A program made the translations under genes and the position numbers. Source: a bacterium (GTDB lineage Bacteria > Bacteroidota > Bacteroidia > NS11-12g > UBA9320). From it: a DNA stretch of 64,000 nt. The notes below the pieces were generated by a model that was not told the origin of the DNA, ran no database searches, and saw only the letters and a list, made by a program, of their open reading frames with translations. How positions within the stretch are numbered: the stretch's first letter is position 1; each line of letters starts with the position of its first letter. Of this stretch, positions 26,419 to 35,052 are shown piece by piece. The stretch lies in NCBI GenBank assembly GCA_018223105.1, contig JAAEYY010000007.1, positions 59,765 through 123,764 on the forward strand, written 5' to 3'.

Positions 26419-28488
26419 CTATTTCCTGACAATTTTGAAAACTCTGGGTTTGTTGCTGTTTGTATACAAAAGGCCGTAGTAGATACCGGAGCTCTCAGGG
26501 AGAGCCAGCTTATACTTGCTGAGCTCTTCAAATTCGTGTTCTGAGACCAATTGCCCATTTGAGGAATAAATTTCAAGACTTGCAGTACGAAGTTTTATAC
26601 CAAAATCAAGGTACAGAATACCATCATTGGGCATTGGGTACGCGAGAATTCTAAGTTTAGGCGGACGAAGTAAATTTTGCTCCTCAACATAATAACAGTT
26701 TGAGATATTGCTGCAACCGTTTGCGGTTACCGAAAGAGCATATAAACCTTCGTATTCAGGAGTAAATTCACGCTGATTAGCGCCGAGGATAGGAGCGTAA
26801 TTATCGAGACAGTTAACCCATTGATAGGTATATTCATCTCGATGTTCAATCTCCGGTCTGAAACTACCGGCAATAAAGCTGATTCCGACTTCTTGATTCA
26901 AAGAAGTAACATGAATAGTGAGTAAGCTGTCGCATCCATTGGCATTTATAATGGTATCCAGAAGTATGCTGTCTATAGAAACGGTATGTCGGCCACTAGG
27001 ACTACGGTAAAATCCGCACATTAGAGTATCAATCTGTGCTGCACTGGAATAATTAAAACTTAGATTGAAATGTACATAGCCCAAGCAGCCTCCGGGAGTG
27101 ATATAAACTTGATCGTAAATCCCGGGAGCAGTTATTGTTGTGCCATCAAAGGATTTAAATTTATCACATGCAGTTATGGTAAGAGTATCATAAATGTCCG
27201 TGCAATTATTGGGCTTGTAGCGTTGAACTTTAGCATGCTGAACACTGCCTTGAAAACTATCGACAAAGGTCCTTAAACCTACAAATAGATCCTGATTGCT
27301 GAAGCTCAGCGTTGAGCCAAAACCGTGACTTATCGCTAGGGATGGGCTTTGAGGGTAAGGGTTTATGATGGAATCAATTTGGACGATGGAATCTTGCACA
27401 TTCTTATAAATTTTTACAAGTCCATACTGAGTTTGGTTTTGAGTGATTTTTCTAAACCTGGGGTAGCCGATGGCAATCAAAGAATCGCTCTGACTTATAC
27501 TGGCCATAGCCGTTTCACTATTTCCGTAGCTATGAGTTGTAAAAGTGCTCCTGAATGAATTGTTAAATGGCGTGAACAATGTAATATCCTGAGTATCCTT
27601 ATTAAATTGATTTCGAACAACTAAGCCCATAGGACCTAGGTTCACTTCATACCCGAATGCTACGTTTTCTCGACGTTTATCCTGACGAATAAAGTTTTTA
27701 AACTTCCATTCCTCATTTTGTTGCTCGAAGATGAGCACTGCGCCGGCATGGTTTATTCTATTAGTATTGCCGGGCAGGTATGATTCTCGTGGAATACCAA
27801 TTGCCAACAGAGAGTCGTAAACAGATACACTTTGACCAAATAGTTCTCCATGGCCCAGGTTAAGATCGGTGAGCACCTGTTTTTTCATAAAAGTATGATC
27901 AAGTTCCCACACACTTACGGAGCCGCAATCGTCGCAAGAGCTAGAAGTATTTGGGTGAAAATTGGAACCGGGAGATCCAATGACAAGTGTCTTATCGTAA
28001 AGCGATAAACTATGGCCAAAGAAACCATCGCTGCTGTCATTTGGATGAAGAGTCTGAAATAAACTCCATTGATCTAAATCCTGGTCTAGCTTGAAGATGT
28101 AAACCCTTCCGTCGGGAACGTTCGAGCTCGTTTCGTCGTAATTGGGGGCACCAACAATGAGCAAGCTGTCATTCATAACCATGCTCAAACCAAAATTGCT
28201 TTCTATACCACCAACAGGGCAGGGTATTTCTCCTTTCTCAGCCCAAAGATTGGTAGAGGAATCCAGTTTATAATAATAGAGTTTGCCTGTAAAACTCTCG
28301 CCGGATTGTGTGAACTTTTCAGCAGGAGCGCTGATAACACAGCGATCGGAAGAAGTTACAATTCTGTATCCGTAAAGGGTCAAATGATCATTGTTAGCGC
28401 TTTGGATTTCTTGACTCAGCTCGAAAGTTTGGGCCTGTGCTGTGAATACAGAGCTTATGAAAATTGCTATGATTAATTTAAGCTTCAA
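26419..28488 (-). CDS. T9SS sorting-domain FG-GAP propeller protein, paralog 4
   Basis: 689 residues with signal peptide MKLKLIIAIFISSVFTAQA, propeller repeats (FGLSMVMNDSLLIVGAPNYD, FFGHSLSLYDKTLVIGSPG, LFGQSVSVYDSLLAIGIP), the variant blade FGYEVNLGPMGLVV, Cys modules CDKFKSFDG with GGCLGY and CGFYRSPSGR with GCDSLLTI, Ig-like YQWVNC, and a sorting domain ending RVFKIVRK. The start appears to be TTG at 28488, since no ATG is close. An exact TATCTTTG box lies at 28508-28515, 19 nt upstream. The function is probably the same as that of the other members. Confidence 0.87.
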   Translation of the reverse strand: MKLKLIIAIFISSVFTAQAQTFELSQEIQSANNDHLTLYGYRIVTSSDRCVISAPAEKFTQSGESFTGKLYYYKLDSSTNLWAEKGEIPCPVGGIESNFGLSMVMNDSLLIVGAPNYDETSSNVPDGRVYIFKLDQDLDQWSLFQTLHPNDSSDGFFGHSLSLYDKTLVIGSPGSNFHPNTSSSCDDCGSVSVWELDHTFMKKQVLTDLNLGHGELFGQSVSVYDSLLAIGIPRESYLPGNTNRINHAGAVLIFEQQNEEWKFKNFIRQDKRRENVAFGYEVNLGPMGLVVRNQFNKDTQDITLFTPFNNSFRSTFTTHSYGNSETAMASISQSDSLIAIGYPRFRKITQNQTQYGLVKIYKNVQDSIVQIDSIINPYPQSPSLAISHGFGSTLSFSNQDLFVGLRTFVDSFQGSVQHAKVQRYKPNNCTDIYDTLTITACDKFKSFDGTTITAPGIYDQVYITPGGCLGYVHFNLSFNYSSAAQIDTLMCGFYRSPSGRHTVSIDSILLDTIINANGCDSLLTIHVTSLNQEVGISFIAGSFRPEIEHRDEYTYQWVNCLDNYAPILGANQREFTPEYEGLYALSVTANGCSNISNCYYVEEQNLLRPPKLRILAYPMPNDGILYLDFGIKLRTASLEIYSSNGQLVSEHEFEELSKYKLALPESSGIYYGLLYTNSNKPRVFKIVRK

Positions 28489-28507
28489 TGCTAGATTAGA
28501 AATCGTT

Positions 28508-28515
28508 CAAAGATA
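28508..28515 (-). promoter_or_regulatory. Promoter -7 box of paralog 4
   Basis: TATCTTTG matches TAnnTTTG exactly, 19 nt before the TTG start of paralog 4. It supports separate transcription of the array members. Confidence 0.4.
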
Positions 28516-28557
28516 AATTCAATTCAAGCCAATACTTACATCTCTATGTAAAAGGGA

Positions 28558-30609
28558 TTAATTGGCTTTAATTATCTTAAACGTCTCAAGACTTTCCTTA
28601 TTATTAGAAATACGAAGGATATACATTCCGGGACTCATATCAATTTGGATGGGGTACTCTCCAGGGCCAAGAACAGTTTTCTCAAATACTAGTCTCCCAT
28701 GTACATCAAATAGCTGAATTCGTATGTTTTGTTCGGGACCGGTGACCCATATTCTAAGCTCGTCCTCAACAGGGTTAGGACCTGCTTTAACTTCAATCGG
28801 GCCATCCGTTTGCAAGTCAGAATCTATTTCAATGTTGATGCAATTTGATCTTGAGGAACAATTTTCATGACTCACATCAACGGCGTATAGTCCACTCTTT
28901 TCAGGGACATACCTATACGATGTTTCACCTTCAATTTCTTCGTAATTCTTTATACAGTCGAGCCATTGATAATGGTCATATCCCGGAGGAACTGAAAGTG
29001 ATGTATCTGTTTTCTTGATATCGATGATGGGATTGAGGCTGTTAAAGACAATATTCATAATACTATCACAGCCTTGCGAATTGCTAATCGTATCTATAAT
29101 ATAGGTCGTGTTATAGAAGCGCTTACCCGAGGGACTCGTATAAACTCCACATAAGGTAGTATCGAACCAAACCTGTGTGCTCTTGCGCACTTCAAGGTCA
29201 ATTTCATATGCTGAATGACAGTTTCGGGCATAAAAAACAGAGTCGAAATACTTGCCTGATTCTTCAAATAATCTTGAGCTTGGACTTCGATATTCGTCGC
29301 AGACGCTTGTATCAATATAACTATTTACATTAAGGCATGGAACCTTTTTAAAAACATATACTTTCCCCGTTGTAGGCATGCTGCTTTGATCCGGAGCCTT
29401 GCTCGATCGTTCTGCTCCTACAATAATTCTCCGATTGTAGAATGCAATTGAGTTTGCGAAATGATCAGAACTACCTAATTCAAAATTATCGCCAAATTGA
29501 TCTTGTTTTACATACATGCCATCCTCCCAGATGTAATAGACGATTTTACCTACATCTGTTGTTTTGTTGATGTTCAAAAAGGTTCCGGAAGGCTGACCTA
29601 CAACTAAGGTGTCGTCTTGAGATACAAATTGGCTGTTTGCCGTAGCCTCTATGTCTTGCAGATACTCAAAACTATCTTGATTGTAAACAAAGACCTCAGC
29701 ATCTTCAAAACTTCCGTTATAGGCTATAATAAGTCGGTCTTTAACTAGTGTTACCGGGCTTCCATACCCATTGATGGGAGGAAAGCCTGTTTGCTCTCCT
29801 TTCATTTTTTGGATGAGTTTCCACTCATGGTCCGGACTCAGTTTATAAATGTAAACGGTTCCTTTTTCGACTACACCTTCCGGAATTGCTTCAATAACGG
29901 CAGCAATTGCAAGAAACGAATCTGAATATGTGATGCTGGAACCGAAGTAAGCGTTTTTCGATATTTGAGGAGCAGTTAAAACCTGATTTAGCGTGAATTT
30001 GCCACTAGAATCTCGCTTATAGATGAGGCAACGACCTGCTTTTGTTAAGGTGTCATTGTTTACCATGAACGTGGCTCTAGAAACTCCAACAAACAAGAAG
30101 TCATCAGTTAAAACCATCTCATCTCCGAAAAATAGTTCACCGGTATTTGCTTCAAATGGATACTCCAAAACTTGTTGTTTGTTCCAAGATCCATTTTCGT
30201 AATTGAAGATATGTATCCTGCCTCTGTTGTAGAAATGTTTTCCTGCTGAATCATCATAGTGGCGCGGAGCGGCTATCACTAAAGTATTCCCAAGTAAAGC
30301 CATTTCATCTCCGAAAAAGGCAGGAAGTAGTTGATCGTTGGATAATTTTTGGTAGAGTTCAAAACTTTTACTGAGCTCATTAAAGCGATAACAAAATACA
30401 GAACCTACCCATTGTTTACCACTTACTTTATCATTATCTGCGCTAATAAGTAGGTGCTCCCCATTATAAATGACCTTATGGCCAAAGCCATCTGTTTGGT
30501 CATTCTCGCCCTGAGATTGAATGATTTGTTGCTCGATGATGAATTCTTGAGCATGAGCTAATGTTGCGACAAGAAATGCCAGAAAAAATATGTGAATTCT
30601 ATACCGCAT
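28558..30609 (-). CDS. T9SS sorting-domain FG-GAP propeller protein, paralog 5
   Basis: 683 residues: signal peptide (MRYRIHIFFLAFLVATLAHA), propeller repeats (FFGDEMALLGNTLVIAAP, FFGDEMVLTDDFLFVGVS, YFGSSITYSDSFLAIAA), Cys modules CDEYRSPSSR with NCHSAYEIDL and CGVYTSPSGK with GCDSIMNI, an Ig-like module YQWLDC with FVPEKSGLYAVDV, and a sorting domain beginning AGPNPVEDELRI and ending FKIIKAN. ATG 30609; a TATTTTTG box lies at 30623-30630, 13 nt upstream. The gap to paralog 4 is 69 bp. Confidence 0.88.
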   Translation of the reverse strand: MRYRIHIFFLAFLVATLAHAQEFIIEQQIIQSQGENDQTDGFGHKVIYNGEHLLISADNDKVSGKQWVGSVFCYRFNELSKSFELYQKLSNDQLLPAFFGDEMALLGNTLVIAAPRHYDDSAGKHFYNRGRIHIFNYENGSWNKQQVLEYPFEANTGELFFGDEMVLTDDFLFVGVSRATFMVNNDTLTKAGRCLIYKRDSSGKFTLNQVLTAPQISKNAYFGSSITYSDSFLAIAAVIEAIPEGVVEKGTVYIYKLSPDHEWKLIQKMKGEQTGFPPINGYGSPVTLVKDRLIIAYNGSFEDAEVFVYNQDSFEYLQDIEATANSQFVSQDDTLVVGQPSGTFLNINKTTDVGKIVYYIWEDGMYVKQDQFGDNFELGSSDHFANSIAFYNRRIIVGAERSSKAPDQSSMPTTGKVYVFKKVPCLNVNSYIDTSVCDEYRSPSSRLFEESGKYFDSVFYARNCHSAYEIDLEVRKSTQVWFDTTLCGVYTSPSGKRFYNTTYIIDTISNSQGCDSIMNIVFNSLNPIIDIKKTDTSLSVPPGYDHYQWLDCIKNYEEIEGETSYRYVPEKSGLYAVDVSHENCSSRSNCINIEIDSDLQTDGPIEVKAGPNPVEDELRIWVTGPEQNIRIQLFDVHGRLVFEKTVLGPGEYPIQIDMSPGMYILRISNNKESLETFKIIKAN

Positions 30610-30622
30610 GAGCTCTTGAAAT

Positions 30623-30630
30623 CAAAAATA
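30623..30630 (-). promoter_or_regulatory. Promoter -7 box of paralog 5
   Basis: TATTTTTG, a TAnnTTTG match, 13 nt upstream of ATG 30609. Confidence 0.35.
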
Positions 30631-30730
30631 AAAGAGACATAGGCAAGTTAACCATATCTGACAGATTCCTTACAAGAAATATAGGAGTGGGGAGAGGGTT
30701 TGAGATTTTAACTCATTTAATCTAGGGGGG

Positions 30731-32755
30731 CTATAGCAAAATCATTTTAGTACGTGCGGTTTGTCCAGAAGCTTTTACTACTAGAATGCTATAAACACCC
30801 GGTGTAAGTCTTAGTTCGAATCTCTTTGAGAACGAATCTTCAATGATGTAATGTTTAACAATTTGACCTTCAGGGTTTAATATTGAAATTTTAGCATTTT
30901 CTTCATAGGTTAACCAGTCTAAAGTGAATACTCCATTATTGGGGTTTGGATACACTTTAATTTCAGGTAGGGTTTGAGTATTAACCTTAAAGTCAGATAC
31001 AAAATAGCAATCAGTAATAAAGGTGTCACAGTCTTCTGAATACATCTTAAGGGCATATAACCCACTACTACGAGGTATGAAACTCCATGAATTTTCGGAT
31101 GGGAGTTCTCTGCCGGTATAACAATCTATCCATTGATAATATTCTTTGTCTCTAGAAATTGTGCTTAAAATTCCATTCTCTAGTTCAAGAGTTGCATGAT
31201 AACCAATGAATTGCGCATTTATTTTAATCACACTATCACAACGATTAGCACTTCTTAGAGTATCGAATATCACATCACTTATTCTCGTGCTGTACTTCCC
31301 ACTTGGGCTAATATATTCACTGCAAAATGTATAGTTTTCTTCTACTTTGATGTGAGAATCGATTTGCACATCCATCCAGAAATATTGTGAGCAACGGCCC
31401 TCCATTATTAAACTGTCAAGGTAAGTCCCTGAACTGTATATGGTGAATTCTTTACTTATAGAAGAGAATGAGCTACATCTATGTTTGACTATTTGAATAG
31501 TGTCTGAATTGCAAGATTCATTTTCTAAAACTGCAATTTTTGAGAATTTACTATTCGAGGCTTGAGTATTTCTATTTAGGCCGACAGTAAGAACCTGGTC
31601 ATTTGCTTTTACCAAAGTAGAAGCTGAAGTATAGCTTTCAAATCCCCCTATTGTTGGAATTGATATTGTATAAGCATAATTAGAGTCATCATTCATATTG
31701 GAAAAAAGATATTCTCGTATTTCATGGAATACTTGCCCAGTATCATAGTTACTCCAATTTGATGCAGAAATTATCAAACTGGAGTCCGTAAAAACGGCAT
31801 TACCCATAAAGCTATGCCTGCTAACAGTTATAGGGATATTAGAGGGTCCATAATATGTTGCATGTGGTTTGAATTCAAAATCGTTTAGTCTAAATAATTC
31901 AATTTTAGAGACCTTGTAGTCTGTAATAAGCAAGGTGCTGTCATTCAGTAACTTTATTGTCCCGACTTGATTAAGATTAAAGTCAATATTATTATAAGCC
32001 GGTACGAGTCCATTGCTTCGCGTTTTGAAGAATCGAAAGCTCTGAATAAATTCGGGGTTACTAGAATCACCCAGTTGTGGCCTTATTTCGGATACACAGA
32101 CTAATGAATCTTCCACAAAAATCCAATTTCCAAACCATTGACCAGACGTAGGTTTGGGTGAAAATATATTTTTCATTTGATTATTGAATCGATTACCTTG
32201 GATTTCAAGGTCCAGTATGCGTCCGGCAAAGTTATATGTGGAATTATTCTGTTTTATAGGTGCCGTAGGTTCAGAAATTAGTAAGTGATTTTTTGACAAT
32301 TCAAATTTTAATGAAGTACTAAATGTATCCAATAGTATCTTGTTGTCAGATTTTTCCCATAAGCCTTGGCTATTAATGGCGTATAAATCCAGATTGTAAT
32401 GGTAGTAATAATTTGAGTCTCTGCTTTTATAATATTGAATAACTAGAAACGAATCACTAACCCAAAAGTCTTCAATTTTATAATCGTTCCCATGGATATG
32501 TGGCCTCAATTTGATAGTTTGTTTAAACTCCCACATGGAAGACACCGAATCTTGTCTGTAGTAATATAGATATTTAGACACTGGGAATACATCTGAACTA
32601 ACTATGAGATGTTTATATGAATTTTTGATTAATGTACCGTAAGAAACACGGGTTTCATCTGATTCTAATGTTTGAATAGTAGTCCAGTGTATGTTCTGGG
32701 CTAGAACCAAAAGAGAATTCAAGAGAATAATCAATGCAATGATCAATCGAGGCAT
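30731..32755 (-). CDS. T9SS sorting-domain propeller protein, paralog 6 (divergent)
   Basis: 674 residues, the shortest and most divergent member. It has a signal peptide (MPRLIIALIILLNSLLVLAQ), but FG-GAP repeats in the propeller region are degenerate (few FG or GAP motifs, many Tyr and Asn). The Cys modules persist as CSSFSSISKEF with RCSQYFWMD and CSEYISPSGKY with RCDSVIKI, then YQWIDC and CDTFITDCYFV, and a sorting domain VYPNPNNGVFTL to RTKMILL. So the C-terminal half is conserved while the propeller has drifted. The gap to paralog 5 is 121 bp with nothing visible in it. Confidence 0.85.
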   Translation of the reverse strand: MPRLIIALIILLNSLLVLAQNIHWTTIQTLESDETRVSYGTLIKNSYKHLIVSSDVFPVSKYLYYYRQDSVSSMWEFKQTIKLRPHIHGNDYKIEDFWVSDSFLVIQYYKSRDSNYYYHYNLDLYAINSQGLWEKSDNKILLDTFSTSLKFELSKNHLLISEPTAPIKQNNSTYNFAGRILDLEIQGNRFNNQMKNIFSPKPTSGQWFGNWIFVEDSLVCVSEIRPQLGDSSNPEFIQSFRFFKTRSNGLVPAYNNIDFNLNQVGTIKLLNDSTLLITDYKVSKIELFRLNDFEFKPHATYYGPSNIPITVSRHSFMGNAVFTDSSLIISASNWSNYDTGQVFHEIREYLFSNMNDDSNYAYTISIPTIGGFESYTSASTLVKANDQVLTVGLNRNTQASNSKFSKIAVLENESCNSDTIQIVKHRCSSFSSISKEFTIYSSGTYLDSLIMEGRCSQYFWMDVQIDSHIKVEENYTFCSEYISPSGKYSTRISDVIFDTLRSANRCDSVIKINAQFIGYHATLELENGILSTISRDKEYYQWIDCYTGRELPSENSWSFIPRSSGLYALKMYSEDCDTFITDCYFVSDFKVNTQTLPEIKVYPNPNNGVFTLDWLTYEENAKISILNPEGQIVKHYIIEDSFSKRFELRLTPGVYSILVVKASGQTARTKMILL

Positions 32756-32758
32756 GTC

Positions 32759-32766
32759 CGAAATTA
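32759..32766 (-). promoter_or_regulatory. Promoter -7-like box of paralog 6
   Basis: TAATTTCG, one base from TAnnTTTG, ends 3 nt upstream of ATG 32755; a TTTG lies 14 bp further upstream, closer than the usual -33 spacing. Confidence 0.3.
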
Positions 32767-32888
32767 AATAAAATAAGTAACAAAGTGGTTTCTAGTAAAG
32801 TCATAATTCTTGTAAATGATAAACAAAAATTATCGCTTCTAGTGAAAAGCTATGATCCTTAGAATGAGCCAGCTTTGTGGTATGCCAA

Positions 32889-34985
32889 TTACCCACCACG
32901 CCCTACATTCATTACCTTAAAGTATTTAATCCCTTGATTCTTTGGTTTGACCCTGAGGATATACATTCCGGACTCTACAGGTAAAGTGAAGTCCAGTGTG
33001 TAAATATTGCGATATATACCATGCTCTATTGTGCGCCCTTTATTATCGCTTAACCAAATCTCGACTTCATCGTAACGCTGCCCCAAATCCAAATAGGTTT
33101 TCCCATAACTCGGGTTGGGATAAACTCGGATGGTATCCCAATATGGAAAAATCAACTGAGAGCGATTGATAAAGCGGCATGTGGAGGTGTCTAAACAATC
33201 TCCTTTTTTCAGAGCCACAGCATAAAGTCCTTCCTCTAGTGGAGCGAATTTTCTGCTTGAATCTTCCAAGATTACTTCTCTGTTAAAACAGTCAAACCAG
33301 TGATAGTACACGGATTCGAATTCTAGTGATTGTAGTTCTCCTTTGCTTTCATGAAGAACAACGTCTGTATTGGGGTGATTATATGTGAGATTGATCCTGA
33401 TTACACTATCACAACCATTGGAATTTACGAGTAAATCAAAAATAATAGTAGATCTCGCAACGATTTCACTTCCTGATGGTGTTGTATATGGTACACAACT
33501 AATAGTATCTATGGTGTGATATGTCTTTTGGTGAATCTTAAACTCTGTATCAACGAGTTTGAGGCAACCTCCGTCCAAGATTACGGTGTCTGTGAAATGA
33601 CGACTCTCTGTTATGGGTTTGCCGGATGGGCTATAAATCACATAACAATTCTCATCCTTTATCGTGTCGTATTTAGTAACACAGGGCTTAGGACTATATA
33701 CTAAAATACTACCTCCTTGAATTTGAGTGAAAGTAGAATCTTCATTGTACCTATCCTTGTATGCTCCTACAATTAGTAAACTGTCTTTAAGAATGAAGCT
33801 TTTGCCAAAGTCATTTAAGTGATTGTATGGACAGCGTATAGTATAATGATGCGTTAAGACTCCGGAATTATTTTCAAATATGTGAACTTGCCCGGTGGTG
33901 TTTTGAAATGGATCGGTAGGGGCTGTATTCACTTTTTGCGGTTCTGCAATAGCTACAAAATTTTCACTCTGACCCAAAATTGTCCCTATTTGTGGAGATG
34001 ATCCATTGCTGAAATTTATTCGATCAACAATTTGCCATGTAGTCCCAAAATCGCGAAGTAACAAGGTAGAATTAGTAGGATTCTTACCTTGACATAATAA
34101 TCCCAAAGGTCCTAGGCTGGTTACAAGGCCAAAATTGTGTCTTAATAAACGAAGATCGTCCAGAATTTTTTGTCGGAAATAAAAGAAACCATCAATATCT
34201 TGCCTGTACATACAAACTGCTCCGGCTTGATCCACAGGGAATTTTTCATTTTCGTTGTAGTCTTCTCCCGGGACACCTATTGCTAGCCATTCCGATCTCA
34301 AAGAAATTGAAGCACCAAATCGTTCACTAGTTCTTCTTAAATTATCGCAGAGCTTTCCCAATTCCTTCCATTGCCCGCCGGTTTGTTTTTGAAAAATATA
34401 AACAGCTCCTGCTTCTTGAAACCAGTTGCTGTCATTGTGATCAGTTGGGTCTCCCGGACTTCCAACCACTATTGTTCGTTCCGAAACTTGAACAGCAGTT
34501 CCAAATACTCCTTTTTCTTTGGGTTTAGATGCAGTATATCTACCGACTTCAATCCAGACTCCATCTGGTATTAATCGATACACATAAATACAACCGGCAT
34601 TTCTATAGTTTTTACCATTGTGAATTATATCTGAAGTGTCACCTACAACCAAGGTACTGTCTGTACATGCTATGCTGCAGCCGTAAGAATTGCTGCCAGA
34701 GCTTGGCCTCAAGTACTGTAAAAACTTCCATTGATTTTGAGTAGAGTCAAATTTAAAAATGCACACTGCTCCCAATGTATCATTGTTTATTCCTGAACTG
34801 ATAAACCACTTTGTATTGCTCGCGGCGAAAAGAAATTGGTCATTGACAGCTAAGTTCTGACTGAATTGATCTCTGTAGTTCCATTCATCCGGACTCAGTT
34901 TTTGATCCACATTCCATACCTGTGCATCGGCCGTATAAGCAAGGAAAATGAATGAAATTAAGAGGGTATGGACAAAGGGGGCCAT
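32889..34985 (-). CDS. T9SS sorting-domain FG-GAP propeller protein, paralog 7
   Basis: 698 residues from ATG 34985 (MAPFVHTLLISFIFLAYTADA); a TTG two codons upstream is less likely because an exact promoter box abuts the ATG. Strong FG-GAP repeats: GVFGTAVQVSERTIVVGSPG with calcium-loop-like DPTDHNDSNW, and RFGASISLRSEWLAIGVPG with DYNENE. The variant blade is FGLVTSLGPLGLLCQG. Cys modules CYVIYSPSGK with GGCLKL and CVPYTTPSGS with GCDSVIRI; then YYHWFDC and CLDTSTCRF; sorting domain VYPNPSYGKTYL to YFKVMNVGRGG. It is the longest member of the family together with paralog 1. Confidence 0.88.
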   Translation of the reverse strand: MAPFVHTLLISFIFLAYTADAQVWNVDQKLSPDEWNYRDQFSQNLAVNDQFLFAASNTKWFISSGINNDTLGAVCIFKFDSTQNQWKFLQYLRPSSGSNSYGCSIACTDSTLVVGDTSDIIHNGKNYRNAGCIYVYRLIPDGVWIEVGRYTASKPKEKGVFGTAVQVSERTIVVGSPGDPTDHNDSNWFQEAGAVYIFQKQTGGQWKELGKLCDNLRRTSERFGASISLRSEWLAIGVPGEDYNENEKFPVDQAGAVCMYRQDIDGFFYFRQKILDDLRLLRHNFGLVTSLGPLGLLCQGKNPTNSTLLLRDFGTTWQIVDRINFSNGSSPQIGTILGQSENFVAIAEPQKVNTAPTDPFQNTTGQVHIFENNSGVLTHHYTIRCPYNHLNDFGKSFILKDSLLIVGAYKDRYNEDSTFTQIQGGSILVYSPKPCVTKYDTIKDENCYVIYSPSGKPITESRHFTDTVILDGGCLKLVDTEFKIHQKTYHTIDTISCVPYTTPSGSEIVARSTIIFDLLVNSNGCDSVIRINLTYNHPNTDVVLHESKGELQSLEFESVYYHWFDCFNREVILEDSSRKFAPLEEGLYAVALKKGDCLDTSTCRFINRSQLIFPYWDTIRVYPNPSYGKTYLDLGQRYDEVEIWLSDNKGRTIEHGIYRNIYTLDFTLPVESGMYILRVKPKNQGIKYFKVMNVGRGG

Positions 34986-34988
34986 ACT

Positions 34989-34996
34989 CAAATATA
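34989..34996 (-). promoter_or_regulatory. Promoter -7 box of paralog 7
   Basis: TATATTTG, an exact TAnnTTTG match, ends 3 nt upstream of ATG 34985, the tightest spacing in the window among exact matches. Confidence 0.45.
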
Positions 34997-35052
34997 GGGA
35001 TAGCCTCAGATTTTCTTATCATCCTCTTAAGGATATGACATTAATCCAAAAC

